DNA of 64,000 nucleotides from Streptococcus mitis (GTDB lineage: Bacteria; Bacillota; Bacilli; Lactobacillales; Streptococcaceae): the NCBI RefSeq assembly GCF_902159415.1, contig NZ_CABGJU010000001.1:62001-126000 (forward strand), given 5' to 3'. The notes under the pieces are model-generated. The model was not told where the DNA came from, ran no database searches, and worked only from the letters and a program-made list of their open reading frames with translations. Below are positions 35,986 through 45,018 of the stretch, one piece after another (position 1 is the first letter of the stretch; each line of letters opens with the position of its first letter). The translations under genes were made by a program, and so were the position numbers.

Positions 35986-37329
35986 ATGATTAAAATTTAC
36001 GACACCATGTCTCGTGATTTGCGAGAATTTGTCCCAATCGAGGACGGTAAGGTCAAGATGTATGTCTGTGGGCCAACCGTCTACAACTATATCCACGTGG
36101 GTAATGCCCGCTCGACAGTTGCCTTCGATACTATTCGTCGCTACTTTGAGTACCGTGGCTATGAGATAGCCTATATTTCCAACTTTACCGATGTGGATGA
36201 TAAGATTATCAACCGTGCCAAAGAAGAAGGCATCACACCTCAAGAAGTAGCTGATAAGTATATCGCTGCATTTCGTGAGGATGTTACGGCCTTGGGCGTT
36301 AAGCCTGCGACTCGTCATCCACGAGTAGTCGAGTTTATGGCTGACATCATCCGTTTTGTGGAAGACCTGATTGAAAAAGGCTATGCCTATGAGAGTCAGG
36401 GCGATGTCTATTTCCGTGTGGAAAAATCCCATAACTATGCTAAGTTGGCCAATAAAAGCTTAGAAGACTTGGAGCTAGGAGCTTCAGGTCGGACAGACGA
36501 AGAAACAGCTCGCAAGGAAAATCCTGTAGACTTTGCCCTTTGGAAAGCAGCCAAACCAGGAGAGATTTCTTGGGACAGTCCTTGGGGGCCTGGTCGTCCG
36601 GGCTGGCACATCGAGTGTTCAGTTATGTCGACTGAGATTTTAGGCGATACCATCGATATTCACGGTGGTGGAGCTGACCTTGAGTTTCCACACCACACCA
36701 ACGAAATTGCCCAGTCAGAAGCCAAGACAGGCAAGACTTTTGCTAATTACTGGATGCACAATGGTTTTGTCAACATCGACAATGTCAAGATGTCCAAGTC
36801 CTTGGGTAACTTTATCACCGTGCATGATGCTCTTAAAACCATTGATGGCCAAGTGCTTCGTTTCTTCTTTGCGACTCAGCATTACCGCAAACCTATCAAC
36901 TTTACGGAAAAGGCTGTGCGTGATGCCGAGACCAATCTCAAGTATCTAAAGAACACCTATGAGCAACCATATACTGGAGATGTAGATTCTCAAGAGTTGC
37001 AAGCTTTTAAAGATAAGTTCGTGGTTGCTATGGATGAGGATTTCAATACGGCTAATGGAATCACAGTTGTCTTTGAAATGGCCAAGTGGATCAATTCAGG
37101 CAACTATGGTGCAGCGGTTAAGGAAGCTCTTGCAGCTATGTTAGAGGTCTTTGGTATTGTTTTTGTCGAGGAAGTTTTGGATGAAGAGATCGAAGTTTTG
37201 ATTCAAAAACGTCAAGAAGCGCGTGCCAATCGTGATTTTGCGACAGCTGACCAAATCCGTGACCAATTGGCTGCTCAAGGGATTAAGCTACTGGATACTA
37301 AGGATGGAGTGAGGTGGACACGTGATTGA
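35986..37329 (+). CDS. cysS: Cysteinyl-tRNA synthetase
   Basis: Charges tRNA-Cys. The 447-residue class I enzyme has the ATP-binding HVGNARS (HIGH-type) motif near residue 35, the zinc-binding Cys in YVCGPTVYN and in WHIECSVM, HGGGADLEFPHHTNE, and the KMSKS loop (VKMSKSLGN) near residue 270. The C-terminal helical anticodon part is normal. It overlaps mrnC by 8 bases. Its place downstream of cysE ties cysteine supply to tRNA charging. Confidence 0.97.
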   Translation: MIKIYDTMSRDLREFVPIEDGKVKMYVCGPTVYNYIHVGNARSTVAFDTIRRYFEYRGYEIAYISNFTDVDDKIINRAKEEGITPQEVADKYIAAFREDVTALGVKPATRHPRVVEFMADIIRFVEDLIEKGYAYESQGDVYFRVEKSHNYAKLANKSLEDLELGASGRTDEETARKENPVDFALWKAAKPGEISWDSPWGPGRPGWHIECSVMSTEILGDTIDIHGGGADLEFPHHTNEIAQSEAKTGKTFANYWMHNGFVNIDNVKMSKSLGNFITVHDALKTIDGQVLRFFFATQHYRKPINFTEKAVRDAETNLKYLKNTYEQPYTGDVDSQELQAFKDKFVVAMDEDFNTANGITVVFEMAKWINSGNYGAAVKEALAAMLEVFGIVFVEEVLDEEIEVLIQKRQEARANRDFATADQIRDQLAAQGIKLLDTKDGVRWTRD

Positions 37330-37708
37330 TGTCAATCTCATTAACGGGATTGCTCTAGCCTTTGAAGGAGATGCGGTGTATTCGATGTATATTCGCCGTC
37401 ACCTCATCCTAAAAGGTATGACCAAGCCCAATAAACTCCACCAAGAGGCAACCAAGTATGTTTCAGCCAAGGCTCAGGCTCGTTTGATTTCACTGATGTT
37501 GGAGGAGCAAGTTCTGACTGAGAAAGAAGAAGAAATCTATAAACGAGGGCGTAACACCAATAGCCATACCAAGGCAAAGAATGCTGATGTTGTCACCTAC
37601 CGTATGTCTACAGGTTTTGAAGCTGTCATGGGTTATCTCCATATGACTGAAAATATGGATCGCCTAGAAACTTTGATCTCTTGGTGCATCCAAAAAGTGG
37701 AGGAATAG
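37322..37708 (+). CDS. mrnC: Mini-ribonuclease III
   Basis: Processes 23S rRNA ends. It is a 128-residue RNase III catalytic domain without the double-stranded RNA-binding domain, with the signature GDAVYSMYIRRHLI and the second half EIYKRGRNTNSHTKAKNADVVTYRMSTGFEAVMGYLHM. It starts with GTG at 37322 inside the end of cysS, with GGAGTGAGG upstream. The cysS-mrnC pair is common in Firmicutes. Confidence 0.95.
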   Translation: MIDVNLINGIALAFEGDAVYSMYIRRHLILKGMTKPNKLHQEATKYVSAKAQARLISLMLEEQVLTEKEEEIYKRGRNTNSHTKAKNADVVTYRMSTGFEAVMGYLHMTENMDRLETLISWCIQKVEE

Positions 37709-37711
37709 CAT

Positions 37712-38581
37712 ATGTTAGCAAAAGAACTACTAGATTGGTTTCCAGATGGTAAAATCTTAGATCAACCAGTAGACAAAGAAGGTTATCTTTGCCTATCTTT
37801 GCCAAATAATCAGTGGTTTTTGCTGGAGGAAGCTAGTCTGAGTGAACGTGAGAAACAATTGGTTTCTCTCTTAACCCAGCAGGAACAAACTATCTCGCTC
37901 AATCCTTGGTATAGCCATTTGATTGAAGGTAAGGGCCAAGCGCCTCAAACTTTCAAGAAAATACAGCTTGTATATTGCCACCTGTCTTATTTCCAACAGG
38001 AGAATCTCTCTTCTTGGTTAGATATGATGCGAATCCTGTTTCCAAATTACTTAACTACGATTCAGGTAGGGGCTCAGGATTATCTCTTTGTTCTCCAGCA
38101 GGATAAGTATATCTCTGTTCGTTCGATCTTATCAGATACTCTCGAAGCAGTAGAGTATGACTTTGGACTTCGTCTGTCGATTATGTTGGGGCAGGTCTGG
38201 TCACAGAATGCTCAACAATCCTTATCAGACTTAATCAAGTCTGAGCGCGAGCTCTTTAAGACTTGGTGGCGTCAAGGCCATCAAGGGGTTCAGACTTTTT
38301 CTCAACTCTATCTCTGGAGCCTTGGAGAAAAACAGGTTGACCTTAGAATTATCAAGGACTACCTTCGTCAGTTGATTCAGGACCAAGACCAGATTCAGGA
38401 AATTATTTTGTCTCTTTGGGACAATAGTGCGGTTCTGACAAAAACGGCTCAGCAATTGTATTTGCATCGTAATTCTCTCCAGTACAAGATTGATAAATGG
38501 GAAGAATTAACAGGGCTTCAATTAAAGGATTTGACGGATTTAACACTCTGTTATCAACTCATCTTACCAGATATCCTATAA
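37712..38581 (+). CDS. PucR-type helix-turn-helix regulator (CdaR-like)
   Basis: A 289-residue protein whose last 60 residues form a PucR-type helix-turn-helix (LTKTAQQLYLHRNSLQYKIDKWEELTGLQLKDLTDLTLCYQLIL). The first 230 residues match no domain I recognise; they are likely a sensor. It starts three bases after mrnC with GTGGAGGA upstream. The gene downstream is msmK, the shared ATPase of several sugar transporters, so carbohydrate regulation is a reasonable but untested guess. A terminator separates the two. Confidence 0.75.
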   Translation: MLAKELLDWFPDGKILDQPVDKEGYLCLSLPNNQWFLLEEASLSEREKQLVSLLTQQEQTISLNPWYSHLIEGKGQAPQTFKKIQLVYCHLSYFQQENLSSWLDMMRILFPNYLTTIQVGAQDYLFVLQQDKYISVRSILSDTLEAVEYDFGLRLSIMLGQVWSQNAQQSLSDLIKSERELFKTWWRQGHQGVQTFSQLYLWSLGEKQVDLRIIKDYLRQLIQDQDQIQEIILSLWDNSAVLTKTAQQLYLHRNSLQYKIDKWEELTGLQLKDLTDLTLCYQLILPDIL

Positions 38582-38618
38582 AGTTTTGTGCAAGTTGCAC
38601 AGAACTTTTTTTGTTTTT
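38582..38618 (+). terminator. Terminator after the PucR-type regulator
   Basis: Twelve-base-pair stem AGTTTTGTGCAA with TTGCACAGAACT (one G-U pair), directly followed by a T-run. Confidence 0.8.
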
Positions 38619-38636
38619 TGGTCAACTTGCCATAGA

Positions 38637-38661
38637 AAGGTAAAGCGTTTTCATATATAAT
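38637..38661 (+). promoter_or_regulatory. Promoter with cre-like site before msmK
   Basis: A perfect -10 TATAAT (38656-38661). Just upstream, AAAGGTAAAGCGTTTTCAT contains a catabolite-response-element-like core (AAAGCGTTTTCA) with two mismatches in the left half. CcpA control of a sugar-transport ATPase would be fitting. Confidence 0.5.
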
Positions 38662-38693
38662 AAAACTATCAAAAACAAAAGGAGTTCTCCACA

Positions 38694-39824
38694 ATGGTAG
38701 AATTAAATCTTAAAAATATTTACAAAAAATATCCAAACAGCGAACACTATTCAGTTGAAGACTTCAACTTGGATATCAAAGACAAAGAATTTATCGTTTT
38801 CGTAGGACCTTCAGGATGTGGTAAATCAACTACACTCCGTATGATTGCAGGTCTTGAAGACATCACAGAAGGTACTGCATCTATCGATGGTGTGGTTGTC
38901 AACGACGTAGCTCCAAAAGACCGTGATATCGCCATGGTATTCCAAAACTACGCTCTTTACCCACACATGACTGTATACGACAACATGGCTTTCGGTTTGA
39001 AATTGCGTAAATACAGTAAAGAAGATATCGACAAACGTGTACAAGAAGCAGCTGAAATCCTCGGATTGAAAGAATTTTTGGAACGTAAACCTGCTGACCT
39101 TTCTGGTGGTCAACGTCAACGTGTTGCCATGGGTCGTGCGATCGTCCGTGATGCAAAAGTGTTCTTGATGGACGAGCCTTTGTCAAACTTGGACGCGAAA
39201 CTTCGTGTATCAATGCGTGCTGAAATTGCTAAAATCCACCGTCGTATCGGAGCAACAACTATCTACGTAACTCACGACCAAACTGAAGCGATGACACTTG
39301 CAGACCGTATCGTTATCATGTCAGCTACTAAGAACCCTGCTGGAACAGGTACTATCGGACGTGTTGAACAAATCGGTACTCCTCAAGAAGTTTACAAAAA
39401 CCCAGTTAACAAATTCGTAGCAGGATTCATCGGAAGCCCAGCTATGAACTTCATCAACGTTAAATTGAACGGTGACCACATCGTTGGTGACGGCTTTAAC
39501 TTGAAAGTTCCAGAAGGAGCTTTGAAAGTTCTTCGTGAAAAAGGTTATGAAGGTAAAGAATTGATCTTCGGTATCCGTCCAGAAGACGTGAACGCTGAGC
39601 CTGCTTTCCTTGAAACATTCCCAGAATCAGTTGTTAAAGCAACTATCTCTGTATCAGAGTTGCTTGGTTCTGAATCTCACCTATACTGCCAAGTTGGTAA
39701 AGACGAGTTTGTTGCAAAAGTTGACGCTCGTGACTACTTGCAAGCAGGTGCAACAGTTGAACTTGGATTTGACCTAAACAAAGCACACTTCTTCGATGTA
39801 GAAACTGAAAAAACAGTTTACTAA
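38694..39824 (+). CDS. msmK: Carbohydrate ABC transporter ATPase MsmK/UgpC type
   Basis: A 376-residue MalK-like ATPase that in streptococci energises several sugar importers (raffinose, maltodextrins, sialic acid) encoded elsewhere. Walker A GPSGCGKST, Q-loop VFQNYALYPHMTV, signature LSGGQRQR, Walker B VFLMDEPLSNLD and the H-loop VTHDQTEA are all intact, and the last 130 residues form the OB-type regulatory domain. No permease or binding protein lies beside it, as expected for a shared ATPase. Confidence 0.92.
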   Translation: MVELNLKNIYKKYPNSEHYSVEDFNLDIKDKEFIVFVGPSGCGKSTTLRMIAGLEDITEGTASIDGVVVNDVAPKDRDIAMVFQNYALYPHMTVYDNMAFGLKLRKYSKEDIDKRVQEAAEILGLKEFLERKPADLSGGQRQRVAMGRAIVRDAKVFLMDEPLSNLDAKLRVSMRAEIAKIHRRIGATTIYVTHDQTEAMTLADRIVIMSATKNPAGTGTIGRVEQIGTPQEVYKNPVNKFVAGFIGSPAMNFINVKLNGDHIVGDGFNLKVPEGALKVLREKGYEGKELIFGIRPEDVNAEPAFLETFPESVVKATISVSELLGSESHLYCQVGKDEFVAKVDARDYLQAGATVELGFDLNKAHFFDVETEKTVY

Positions 39825-39841
39825 GATATAAGAAATGATCA

Positions 39842-39874
39842 AACACTGCTAGAATAATTCTAGCAGTGTTTTTC
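39842..39874 (+). terminator. Terminator after msmK
   Basis: Perfect 13-bp stem AACACTGCTAGAA (39842-39854) with TTCTAGCAGTGTT (39858-39870), three-base loop, T-run. Confidence 0.9.
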
Positions 39875-39918
39875 TTATAAAGCTCTAGGTTCTTCTAGTT
39901 TTCTTATTGTCGAAAAAG

Positions 39919-39927
39919 TGATAAAAT
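39919..39927 (+). promoter_or_regulatory. Extended -10 promoter of relA
   Basis: TGATAAAAT at 39919-39927, 24 bases before the start codon; no -35 seen. Confidence 0.45.
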
Positions 39928-39951
39928 GGTAGGAAGAACTGGAGAGTATGC

Positions 39952-42168
39952 ATGCCCAAAGAAGTAATTTATTCTGGCGATGAAGTCGTCGCTTTAACGC
40001 AAAAATATTTATCGAAAGAAGATGTAGCTTTTGTCCATAAGGCCTTGGTTTATGCTGTAGAGTGCCACAGTGGCCAATATCGTAAATCAGGCGAGCCTTA
40101 CATTATCCACCCTATCCAGGTAGCAGGTATCTTGGCTAAGCTCAAGCTGGACGCTGTCACTGTTGCCTGTGGTTTTTTGCATGACGTGGTAGAAGACACA
40201 GATGCTAGCTTGGATGATTTAGAGAGAGTTTTTGGTCATGATGTTCGAGTGATTGTAGACGGTGTTACCAAGCTTGGTAAGGTCGAATACAAGTCTATAG
40301 AAGAGCAGTTGGCTGAGAATCACCGCAAGATGCTGATGGCCATGTCAGAAGACATCCGTGTTATCTTGGTTAAGCTGTCTGATCGTTTGCATAACATGAG
40401 AACTCTCCATCACCTCCGTAAAGATAAGCAGGAACGAATTTCTAGAGAAACCATGGAAATATATGCTCCGCTTGCTCACCGACTAGGGATTTCAAGTGTT
40501 AAGTGGGAGCTTGAGGACTTATCATTCCGTTATCTCAATCCAACAGAGTTTTACAAGATTACCCATATGATGAAGGAGAAGCGTAGAGAGCGGGAAGAAT
40601 TGGTCGATGAAGTTGTGACCAAGTTGGAGGAATATACTTCCGAACGGAATCTCACAGGAAAAATCTACGGTCGTCCAAAGCATATCTACTCTATCTATCG
40701 TAAGATGCAAGATAAGAAAAAGCGTTTTGAGGAAATCTATGACCTGATTGCGATTCGCTGTATCTTAGAGACTCATAGTGATGTCTATGCTATGTTGGGT
40801 TATGTTCATGAGCTTTGGAAACCAATGCCTGGGCGTTTTAAGGATTATATTGCTAACCGTAAGGCCAATGGTTACCAATCTATCCACACTACTGTTTATG
40901 GACCAAAAGGCCCTATTGAATTCCAAATTCGTACCAAGGAAATGCACGAAGTTGCTGAGTACGGGGTTGCGGCTCACTGGGCCTACAAAAAAGGAATCAA
41001 GGGTCAAGTTAACAACAAGGAATCTGCTATTGGGATGAACTGGATCAAGGAGATGATGGAACTCCAAGACCAGGCAGATGATGCCAAGGAATTTGTAGAT
41101 ACTGTCAAAGAAAACTATCTGGCAGAAGAGATTTATGTCTTCACTCCAGATGGGGCAGTTCGTTCGCTTCCAAAGGATTCCGGACCGATTGACTTTGCCT
41201 ATGAAATTCATACCAAAATTGGTGAAAAAGCAACAGGTGCCAAGGTTAATGGGCGTATGGTTCCTTTAACTACAAAACTGAAAACAGGCGACCAGGTTGA
41301 AATTGTTACCAATCCAAATTCCTTTGGGCCAAGTCGTGACTGGCTTACCATGGTCAAGACCAGCAAGGCTCGGAATAAGATTCGTCAGTTCTTTAAAAAT
41401 CAAGACAAAGAATTATCGATCAATAAAGGCCGTGAAATGCTCATCAGTCAGTTTCAAGAACATGGCTATGTGGCTAATAAATTCATGGATAAGCGACACA
41501 TGGATGAGGTTCTCCAAAAAACCAGCTACAAGACAGAAGAATCTCTCTTTGCTGCGATTGGTTTTGGAGAAATTGGTGCTATCACCGTCTTTAATCGCTT
41601 AACTGAAAAAGAACGCCGTGAAGAAGAGCGTGCTAAAGCTAAGGCAGAAGCAGAAGAGCTGGTTAAGGGCGGCGAAGTCAAGGTAGAGAACAAGGATACG
41701 CTTAAGGTCAAGCATGAGGGTGGGGTCGTCATCCAAGGTGCTTCTGGTCTCTTGATCCGGATTGCCAAATGTTGTAATCCTGTTCCAGGTGATGATATCG
41801 TTGGTTATATTACCAAAGGTCGAGGAGTTGCCATCCACCGTGTTGACTGTATGAACCTTCGTTCGCAGGAAAACTATGAGCAGCGTCTTTTAGATGTTGA
41901 GTGGGAAGATCAATTCTCAAGTAAAGAATATATCGCCCACATTGATATCTACGGTCTCAATCGTACAGGTCTTTTGAATGATGTGTTACAAGTCTTGTCA
42001 AATACGACCAAAAACATCTCTACTGTAAATGCCCAGCCTACCAAGGATATGAAATTTGCAAATATTCACGTTTCTTTTGGGATTTCAAATCTTTCAACTC
42101 TGACAACAGTAGTTGATAAGATTAAGAGTGTACCAGAAGTCTACTCAGTCAAACGGACCAATGGTTAA
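39952..42168 (+). CDS. relA: Bifunctional (p)ppGpp synthetase/hydrolase
   Basis: Rsh-type stringent response enzyme of 738 residues. The HD hydrolase domain at the N-terminus has RKSGEPYIIHPIQVAGIL and FLHDVVEDT, so degradation should be active. The synthetase domain follows (KDYIANRKANGYQSIHTTVYG, with EFQIRTKEMHEVAEYGVAAHW), then TGS (IYVFTPDGAVRSLPKDSGPIDFAYEIH), a zinc-finger-like CCNPVPGDDIVGY region and a C-terminal ACT domain. dtd follows 30 bases later, the order found in many Firmicutes. Confidence 0.96.
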   Translation: MPKEVIYSGDEVVALTQKYLSKEDVAFVHKALVYAVECHSGQYRKSGEPYIIHPIQVAGILAKLKLDAVTVACGFLHDVVEDTDASLDDLERVFGHDVRVIVDGVTKLGKVEYKSIEEQLAENHRKMLMAMSEDIRVILVKLSDRLHNMRTLHHLRKDKQERISRETMEIYAPLAHRLGISSVKWELEDLSFRYLNPTEFYKITHMMKEKRREREELVDEVVTKLEEYTSERNLTGKIYGRPKHIYSIYRKMQDKKKRFEEIYDLIAIRCILETHSDVYAMLGYVHELWKPMPGRFKDYIANRKANGYQSIHTTVYGPKGPIEFQIRTKEMHEVAEYGVAAHWAYKKGIKGQVNNKESAIGMNWIKEMMELQDQADDAKEFVDTVKENYLAEEIYVFTPDGAVRSLPKDSGPIDFAYEIHTKIGEKATGAKVNGRMVPLTTKLKTGDQVEIVTNPNSFGPSRDWLTMVKTSKARNKIRQFFKNQDKELSINKGREMLISQFQEHGYVANKFMDKRHMDEVLQKTSYKTEESLFAAIGFGEIGAITVFNRLTEKERREEERAKAKAEAEELVKGGEVKVENKDTLKVKHEGGVVIQGASGLLIRIAKCCNPVPGDDIVGYITKGRGVAIHRVDCMNLRSQENYEQRLLDVEWEDQFSSKEYIAHIDIYGLNRTGLLNDVLQVLSNTTKNISTVNAQPTKDMKFANIHVSFGISNLSTLTTVVDKIKSVPEVYSVKRTNG

Positions 42169-42198
42169 GTATGCTCGATACAGTCAGAAAGGATTTCT

Positions 42199-42642
42199 AT
42201 GAAAATCATCGTTCAGCGAGTCAAGCAAGCTCAGGTCTCCATTGAGGGGCAAGTTTATAGTCAAATCAAGCAAGGTTTATTACTCCTAGTGGGAGTTGGC
42301 CCTGAAGACCAAGCAGAAGATCTAGACTATGCGGTGAGAAAGCTCGTCAATATGCGTATATTTTCGGATGCAGAAGGAAAGATGAACCTGTCAGTCAAGG
42401 ATATTGAGGGGGAAATCCTCTCTATCTCTCAATTCACTCTTTTTGCAGATACAAAGAAGGGCAATCGACCAGCATTTACAGGTGCTGCCAAACCTGATAT
42501 GGCTGAGGCTTTTTACCAAGACTTAAATCGAGAACTAGCCAAGGAAGTTCCTGTTGAGACAGGTGTCTTCGGAGCTGATATGCAGGTGGAACTGATCAAT
42601 GATGGTCCAGTAACCATCATCCTAGATACCAAGAATAGATAA
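42199..42642 (+). CDS. dtd: D-aminoacyl-tRNA deacylase
   Basis: Removes D-amino acids wrongly attached to tRNA. The 147-residue protein has the N-terminal [13 protein letters not shown], the SQFTL motif and the GPVTIIL cross-subunit motif at the C-terminus. It lies 30 bases after relA with GAAAGGA upstream. Its stop codon sits within the left arm of the following terminator. Confidence 0.95.
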   Translation: MKIIVQRVKQAQVSIEGQVYSQIKQGLLLLVGVGPEDQAEDLDYAVRKLVNMRIFSDAEGKMNLSVKDIEGEILSISQFTLFADTKKGNRPAFTGAAKPDMAEAFYQDLNRELAKEVPVETGVFGADMQVELINDGPVTIILDTKNR

Positions 42643-42677
42643 GAAAAACCAAGCATACAAGCTTGGTTTTTCTTATC
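42638..42677. terminator. Long bidirectional terminator after relA-dtd
   Basis: Perfect 17-bp stem (42638-42654 with 42661-42677), loop of six bases, A-rich and T-rich on the two sides. It can stop transcription from either strand; the dtd stop codon overlaps its first bases. Confidence 0.85.
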
Positions 42678-42681
42678 TATA

Positions 42682-42714
42682 AAATCCCTAAAAGACAAAG
42701 CTTCTAGGGATAAG
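42682..42714 (-). terminator. Terminator after the DtxR-type regulator gene
   Basis: Read on the minus strand, ATCCCTA pairs with TAGGGAT and is followed by TTTTATAG. It lies right behind the stop codon at 42719. Confidence 0.6.
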
Positions 42715-42718
42715 GGGG

Positions 42719-43369
42719 TCAGTTCATTTTTTCAACATAGAGGTGCTTAGCGATTTCGAGGCTGACTTGAAGTTCTTCATGGTTATGAATCAGAGTAAAA
42801 GTATTACTGAAGCCTTCAAACTGTTTGACTTGAAGTTGGTCTCCAATATGGATGCCATGTTTTTCCAAGTATTGAAGAAGTTCAAAGCTATCATGGACTC
42901 TTGTGAGAAGGTAGCTTCCTGCTTCTTTGATATCAGAAAGTGGCAGGTTATTGATCTCAACCAGAAGTTCACCTTTGGCAGGAATAGTACCACCATGAGG
43001 ACAGGTCTTTGGAAAACCTAACATACTTTCCAATCTTTCCACAAAAAGGTCTGATACAGTATGTTCTAGAACTTCAGCTTCTTCGTGGATTTGATTGCTA
43101 GTATAGTCTAAGTGGTGAACTAAGAATACCTCAATGAGGCGGTGTTTGCGATAGAGCTCAGAAACTAGTCTCAAACCAATGTCTGTCAGCAAATAGCCAT
43201 TTTCTTTATTCTTTAGAATGAGATTTTCAGATTGCATGCGCTTAATCATTTCAGTTACCGCTGGAGGAGATACCTGCATCCGAGCAGCAATTTCTTTGTT
43301 GGTGATTTTAGGAACTTCCATGCCAATCTCATAAATACATTTTAAGTAATCTTCTTTGTTTGGGGTCAT
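42719..43369 (-). CDS. psaR: DtxR-family manganese-dependent regulator (PsaR/MntR type)
   Basis: A 216-residue metalloregulator that represses Mn uptake when Mn is plentiful. The N-terminal winged helix-turn-helix (NKEDYLKCIYEIG, ITNKEIAARMQVSPPAVTEMIKRM), the dimerisation/metal domain with ESMLGFPKTCPHGGTIP and DHTV-like H-x-VSD segment, and a C-terminal FeoA/SH3-like domain are present. It lies in the same strand and neighbourhood as psaBCA and tpx, separated from tpx by a terminator. The likely operator is over the psaB promoter. Confidence 0.92.
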   Translation of the reverse strand: MTPNKEDYLKCIYEIGMEVPKITNKEIAARMQVSPPAVTEMIKRMQSENLILKNKENGYLLTDIGLRLVSELYRKHRLIEVFLVHHLDYTSNQIHEEAEVLEHTVSDLFVERLESMLGFPKTCPHGGTIPAKGELLVEINNLPLSDIKEAGSYLLTRVHDSFELLQYLEKHGIHIGDQLQVKQFEGFSNTFTLIHNHEELQVSLEIAKHLYVEKMN

Positions 43370-43402
43370 TGCTTTTTCCTTGTTTATTATCTGTAACTAG
43401 TA

Positions 43403-43434
43403 TATCAAAAAAAGCTAGATTTCTCTAGCTTTCT
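43403..43434 (-). terminator. Terminator after tpx
   Basis: Nine-base-pair stem AAAGCTAGA (43411-43419) with TCTAGCTTT (43424-43432); the T-run is on the minus strand. Confidence 0.75.
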
Positions 43435-43457
43435 GCTATATAAAGAGATAGCTTTCT

Positions 43458-43952
43458 CTAGTTGAGAGCTTTAGCAGCAGAAATTGCTGCTTCAAAGTCG
43501 GGTTCAGAATTAATATTATCTACGTACTCGACATAGCGTACGATATTGTCACTATCAAGAACGAATACTGCTCGAGCGAGTATGTGCCACTCATTCATCA
43601 AAAGACCATAGTCACGCCCAAAGGAGTGGTCGAAATAGTCTGATAGCATGATGGCATTTTCAATTCCTTCTGCACCGCACCAGCGTTTTTGAGCAAATGG
43701 AAGGTCCATAGATACCGTTAGGACAACAGTATTGTCTAAGCTAGCCAGTTCTTCATTAAATCGACGAGTTTGAAGGGAACAAATTCCAGTATCGATAGAA
43801 GGAACCACACTTAAAATCTTTTTCTTTCCATCAAAGTCTGATAGTGATTTTTTTGAAAGGTCAGTCGTTGTGAGAGAGAAATCAAGTGCTTTGTCTCCTA
43901 CTTGTAGTTGTTTTCCTGTAAAAGTAACAGGGTTTCCAAGGAATGTAGTCAT
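43458..43952 (-). CDS. tpx: Thiol peroxidase
   Basis: Reduces hydroperoxides with thioredoxin. The 164-residue atypical 2-Cys peroxiredoxin has [20 protein letters not shown], where the Cys after GI is the peroxidatic one, and the start [18 protein letters not shown]. The usual resolving Cys region near residue 95 reads [18 protein letters not shown], so both Cys are present. Its place after psaA is the pneumococcal psaBCA-tpx arrangement, pairing Mn import with peroxide defence; a terminator after psaA and an own promoter suggest partly separate expression. Confidence 0.95.
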   Translation of the reverse strand: MTTFLGNPVTFTGKQLQVGDKALDFSLTTTDLSKKSLSDFDGKKKILSVVPSIDTGICSLQTRRFNEELASLDNTVVLTVSMDLPFAQKRWCGAEGIENAIMLSDYFDHSFGRDYGLLMNEWHILARAVFVLDSDNIVRYVEYVDNINSEPDFEAAISAAKALN

Positions 43953-43977
43953 AAGCTACTCCAATCTTTTTTCTTTC

Positions 43978-44007
43978 ATTTTACCTGGAAATGTTCAATT
44001 TTTCCAA
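43978..44007 (-). promoter_or_regulatory. Promoter of tpx
   Basis: On the minus strand, -35 TTGGAA (44007-44002), an 18-base spacer and -10 TAAAAT (43983-43978), 25 bases before the tpx start. Confidence 0.5.
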
Positions 44008-44018
44008 TGATTTGACCG

Positions 44019-44053
44019 TAAAAAAACGCCAATTCAAAGTGACTGACGTTTTT
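44019..44053 (-). terminator. Terminator after psaA
   Basis: Minus-strand stem AAAAACGTCA with TGGCGTTTTT (one G-U pair) followed by T residues. Confidence 0.7.
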
Positions 44054-44060
44054 AAAATGA

Positions 44061-44993
44061 TTATTTAGACAAACCTTCAGCAATCTTGTCAAGGTTGTAT
44101 TTCATCATGTTGTAGTAGCTGTCACCTTCTTTACCTTCTTCAGCGATTGAGTCCGTAAAGATTTGTGCGTAAATTGGAATATTTGTGTCTTGTGAAACAG
44201 TCTTCATTGGACGGTCATCGACACTTGATTCAACAAAGAGTGATGGAACTTTTGTTTGGCGAAGTTTTTCAACCAAGGTCTTGATTTGTTCAGGTGTTCC
44301 TTCCTCTTCCGTGTTGATTTCCCAAATGTAGGCACTTGGAACTCCGTAAGCTTTAGAGAAGTATTTGAATGCTCCTTCGCTGGTTACAATGAGTTTCTTT
44401 TCAGCAGGGATGTTATTAAATTTATCCTTACTTTCTTTATCAAGTTTGTCTAGCTTATCAGTGTATTCTTTAAGATTCTTTTCGTAGAATTCCTTGTTGC
44501 TAGGGTCTTTAGCGCTTAATTGTTTGGCGATATTTTTAGCAAAGATAATTCCATTTTCAAGGTTGAGCCAAGCGTGTGGGTCTTCTTTTCCTTTTTCATT
44601 TTTTCCTTCAAGGTAGATGACTTCAACGCCTTCGCTGACTGCAAAGTAGTCTTTGTTTTCAGTCTTCTTGGCATTTTCTACCAATTTGGTAAACCAAGCA
44701 TTGCCACCTGTTTCAAGGTTGATACCGTTATAGAAAATGAGGTCAGCCTCAGAAGTTTTCTTAACATCTTCAGGAAGTGGTTCGTATTCGTGTGGGTCTT
44801 GACCAATCGGAACGATACTGTGAAGATCAATCTTGTCACCAGCGATATTTTTAGTAATATCAGCAATGATAGAGTTAGTTGCTACAACCTTTAGTTTTTG
44901 GTTTGTAGATGCTGTGTCTTTTTTTCCGCTAGCACAGGCAGCTAATCCAATGGTAGCAAGAAAAAGAACAAACAATGTACCTAATTTTTTCAT
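44061..44993 (-). CDS. psaA: Manganese ABC transporter substrate-binding lipoprotein PsaA
   Basis: Captures Mn2+ outside the cell for PsaBC and is a surface adhesin in pneumococci. The 310-residue protein has a lipoprotein signal with lipobox LAAC (Cys20). The four metal ligands of the family are visible: His68 in [10 protein letters not shown], His in [12 protein letters not shown], Glu in [15 protein letters not shown], and Asp in [10 protein letters not shown] long helix joins the two lobes. It is the last gene of psaB-psaC-psaA and follows psaC by 25 bases. Confidence 0.97.
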   Translation of the reverse strand: MKKLGTLFVLFLATIGLAACASGKKDTASTNQKLKVVATNSIIADITKNIAGDKIDLHSIVPIGQDPHEYEPLPEDVKKTSEADLIFYNGINLETGGNAWFTKLVENAKKTENKDYFAVSEGVEVIYLEGKNEKGKEDPHAWLNLENGIIFAKNIAKQLSAKDPSNKEFYEKNLKEYTDKLDKLDKESKDKFNNIPAEKKLIVTSEGAFKYFSKAYGVPSAYIWEINTEEEGTPEQIKTLVEKLRQTKVPSLFVESSVDDRPMKTVSQDTNIPIYAQIFTDSIAEEGKEGDSYYNMMKYNLDKIAEGLSK

Positions 44994-45018
44994 TAGATTC
45001 CTCCAGAAGGGTTTCCCC

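Noticed and set aside
35384-36432. Minus-strand frames opposite the RibD-C gene and cysS
   Set aside because: They overlap well-supported genes and lack start signals.
44520-44894. 124-codon + strand frame within psaA
   Set aside because: Antisense shadow, rich in F and S; psaA is intact on the other strand.
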